NCBI GenBank assembly: GCA_964036315.1
Contig: OZ038500.1
Span: forward strand, 63,816,749 to 63,880,748
DNA from: Acanthosepion esculentum
Lineage: Eukaryota > Mollusca > Cephalopoda > Sepiida > Sepiidae
DNA length: 64,000 nt
Direction: 5' to 3'
Shown here in pieces: positions 62,050 to 64,000 of the stretch; position 1 is the first letter of the stretch, and the number at the start of each line of letters is the position of its first letter. The notes under the pieces were generated by a model. It was not told the origin of the DNA, made no database searches, and saw nothing but the letters and a program-made list of their open reading frames with translations. The translations under genes and the position numbers were made by a program.

Positions 62050-62640
62050 AAGTGGGATACTTCTTATGGACAAATTAATTTGTTTTTTTATCCAAAAATA
62101 GATTATTATTTAACCTTCACACTTTTTTGCCACCTTCATGGAAACCCGTAAAACTCTTCTATTATACGGATTTGAACCCCAGGTGTTCTTCGTTTTTACT
62201 GTCATCTCGCCCCATGATTAAATTCTACAGAAATACTTTTTCTTGATTCTTCAAAACTGCAACCTATGAAGGAAGACTCCAAAAAAGTTCACAACTTTTT
62301 TTTTCGATAACTGCCCGTAAATTCTTGGAAACCGATAAAAAACAAACAACACATTTGTTTATCATTTAAAAAATCAAGCCAGTTTTATCTAGTTATTTGT
62401 ACGCATAGGCATAAACTGGAAAGGTGTCATTGATGTGAAAAATTTTTTTTTTTTTTCGTTTTTTTATTTATTTTGCTGTTGTAATCTTTCGCTCTAATTA
62501 TTGTTGTCAAACAATTTCTGCATAAAAGAATAGTTTAAAACTTATCAATCTTTATTCATTATTTCATACATCTAATTTCTGAAAAAGAAAATTAAACTTA
62601 CCTCCCTTATCCTTGGGAGCCAGTCTTACAGTGACAATGC
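62050..62640. other. no gene recognised
   Basis: AT-rich; a T-run at 62443-62457. Confidence 0.4.
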
Positions 62641-62647
62641 TTTACAG

Positions 62648-63408
62648 CAAGGGTCGGCAAACTACCACCCGCGGGCCGGATCCGGCCCGCGAAGGCATTT
62701 TGACCGGCCCTCGAGCCTGATTATCAATGACTCTATTTTTAATAATCTCAGTGCACTAAAAATATTAGACTATCTGCCAGTTATCTTTCTTGAGACTTAT
62801 TTTACCAAGTTGCGTTGCCTACGTTTAATGTCAAATAATGGATACATGTTTGTTATGACCCTTGGCTACATTAAAAGATAACAGAAGCGAAAGGAACGCT
62901 AAATTGAAAGAGGCCAGGGAGGGAGTGACATGCGAGGTAGCAGAAATCTAAAGACAGTTAAACATACGCGCATTATACATACATGCATCATGAATGTGTC
63001 GATGATACCGCATGTGTACTTACGTAAGTGTATATGTTTGCAACTATTTGTACTCTTATGTATGGGTATATGCGCTTCGTTTTTGTTTGATGTGTGTGTG
63101 TGTGGTTCGTTTGTGGAACAATTTTCAATAACAGTTTCAAACCTACACGTCATAATTTCATCCATTTCACTTCGGTTGATTTTTTTCACTTTGAAGAATT
63201 TTGACGTTCCTTGAGGAAAAGTAATATTTGTTAGGTGTTTTTTAATTTTAGATTTTCTTTTGTTTTTCTGATTTCTCAATGTTTATTTTCATTATGGTTT
63301 TAAATATTTAGGTTGACAGGGGTCTGCATATGTAATTTTCATGAATTTTTCATTAATGGCCTTCGTCCGGCCCGCGGCCCGCGTGGTCGAATGAGTTGCC
63401 GACCCTTG
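62648..63408. mobile_element. hAT-type MITE, 761 bp, perfect 8-bp target duplication
   Basis: TIRs CAAGGGTCGGCAA at both ends, next to subterminal GGCCGGATCCGGCCCGC-like GC-rich repeats, and identical CTTTACAG duplications at 62640-62647 and 63409-63416. An 8-bp duplication and these ends are hAT features. The interior has no hAT transposase; open frames (62899-63279 minus, 62930-63214 plus) show no domain, so it is non-autonomous. The GC-rich tips are conspicuous in an AT-rich genome. Confidence 0.9.
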
Positions 63409-63419
63409 CTTTACAGGTT

Positions 63420-64000
63420 AGGTTGATCGATTAACTGATTGATTCCTTTTCTCCAGCATATCAACCCTTTGCAGGTTATTTAAAGCCAGAAAATATTTTT
63501 AGATTCTAAGAATATATTTTGGTGATAATAATGGTTTGCAAGTCTTACTAATTTCTTCTCTTAATTTCTTCTGCTTAATCAGTAGATTGATTGATTGATT
63601 CGTTTTTACGGCTTATCAACCCTTTGCAGGTTATTTAAAACCAGAAAATATTTTTAGATTATAAGAATATATTTTGGTGATAATAATGGTTTGCAAGTCT
63701 TACTAATTTCTTCTCTTAATTTCTTCTGCTTAATCAGTAGATTGATTGATTGATTCGTTTTTACGGCTTATCAACCTTTTGCAGGTTATTTAAAGCCAGA
63801 ACATATTTTGTAGGTTGTAAGAATATATTTTGGCGATAATAATGGTTTACAAGTCTTACTATTTTATTTTATTTTTCTTCTGCTTAATCAGTAGATTGAT
63901 TGATTGATTCATTTTTTACGGCTTATCAACCTTTTGCATGTTATTTAAAGCCAGAAAATATTTTTTAGATTGTAATTTCATTTAAAAAAAATAATAATGG
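63420..64000. repeat. 155-bp tandem array continuing beyond the window
   Basis: TCAACC plus TTTGCAGGTTATTTAAAGCC starts at 63461, 63616, 63771 and 63926: three intervals of exactly 155 bp. Units carry a GATT-repeat (GATTGATTGATT) just ahead of this word. Small compensating indels keep the spacing fixed. Confidence 0.95.

Overview
The window looks like repeat-saturated, non-coding DNA from an animal. I found no host protein-coding gene. The best guess is a cephalopod of the Octopus type. The reasons are very long (TA)n, (CA)n, (TATC)n and (ATT)n arrays, tRNA-headed SINEs, jockey-like and RTE-like LINE fragments, Penelope-like element (PLE) fragments, and Tc1/mariner, hAT and pogo-like DNA transposons. 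The species assignment is inference, because I could run no search.

Layout. 0-9 kb: (TA)n arrays, a tRNA SINE, a decayed PLE reverse transcriptase (4.49-5.44 kb, minus), PLE N-terminal fragments, a 166-bp hairpin and several hammerhead-ribozyme-like cores. 9-18 kb: a second SINE family, a 147-bp tandem array, RTE-like LINE C-terminal fragments with a duplicated 333-bp tail, and a 53-bp minisatellite with a SINE inserted in it. 18-22 kb: a decayed Tc1/mariner copy and a jockey-like LINE fragment. 22.4-24.8 kb: a compound (TATC)n satellite with 18 interspersed blocks. 25-30 kb: a pogo-like MITE, then an internally deleted mariner with 67-bp TIRs, a small MITE and a Tc1-like relic in close succession, then a phased (TA)n array. 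30-45 kb: mostly unassigned AT-rich DNA with three jockey-like LINE copies, microsatellites and foldback structures. 45-47 kb: a LINE endonuclease remnant carrying a complete 1283-bp mariner with an uninterrupted 342-residue transposase. 48-56 kb: SINE and Tc1-like remnants, two solo LTRs of one family, inverted duplications and more Tc1/mariner copies. 56-59 kb: a tandem triplication with a unit of about 840 bp. 59-60.2 kb: the 3' end of another LINE. 60.4-61.7 kb: a second, broken copy of the same mariner in the opposite orientation. 61.76-61.95 kb: a long inverted repeat with a hammerhead-like core at its apex. 62.6-63.4 kb: a 761-bp hAT MITE with a perfect 8-bp duplication. 63.4-64 kb: a 155-bp tandem array running off the window.

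The parts are mostly independent parasites. The thread most worth following is a set of short dispersed repeats that share a CTGANGA / stem / GAAA core. Several have foldback geometry, and several abut (TA)n at a fixed position. Some lie beside PLE coding fragments. Hammerhead ribozymes are known from PLEs and from metazoan retrozymes, so these may be PLE-derived self-cleaving repeats.
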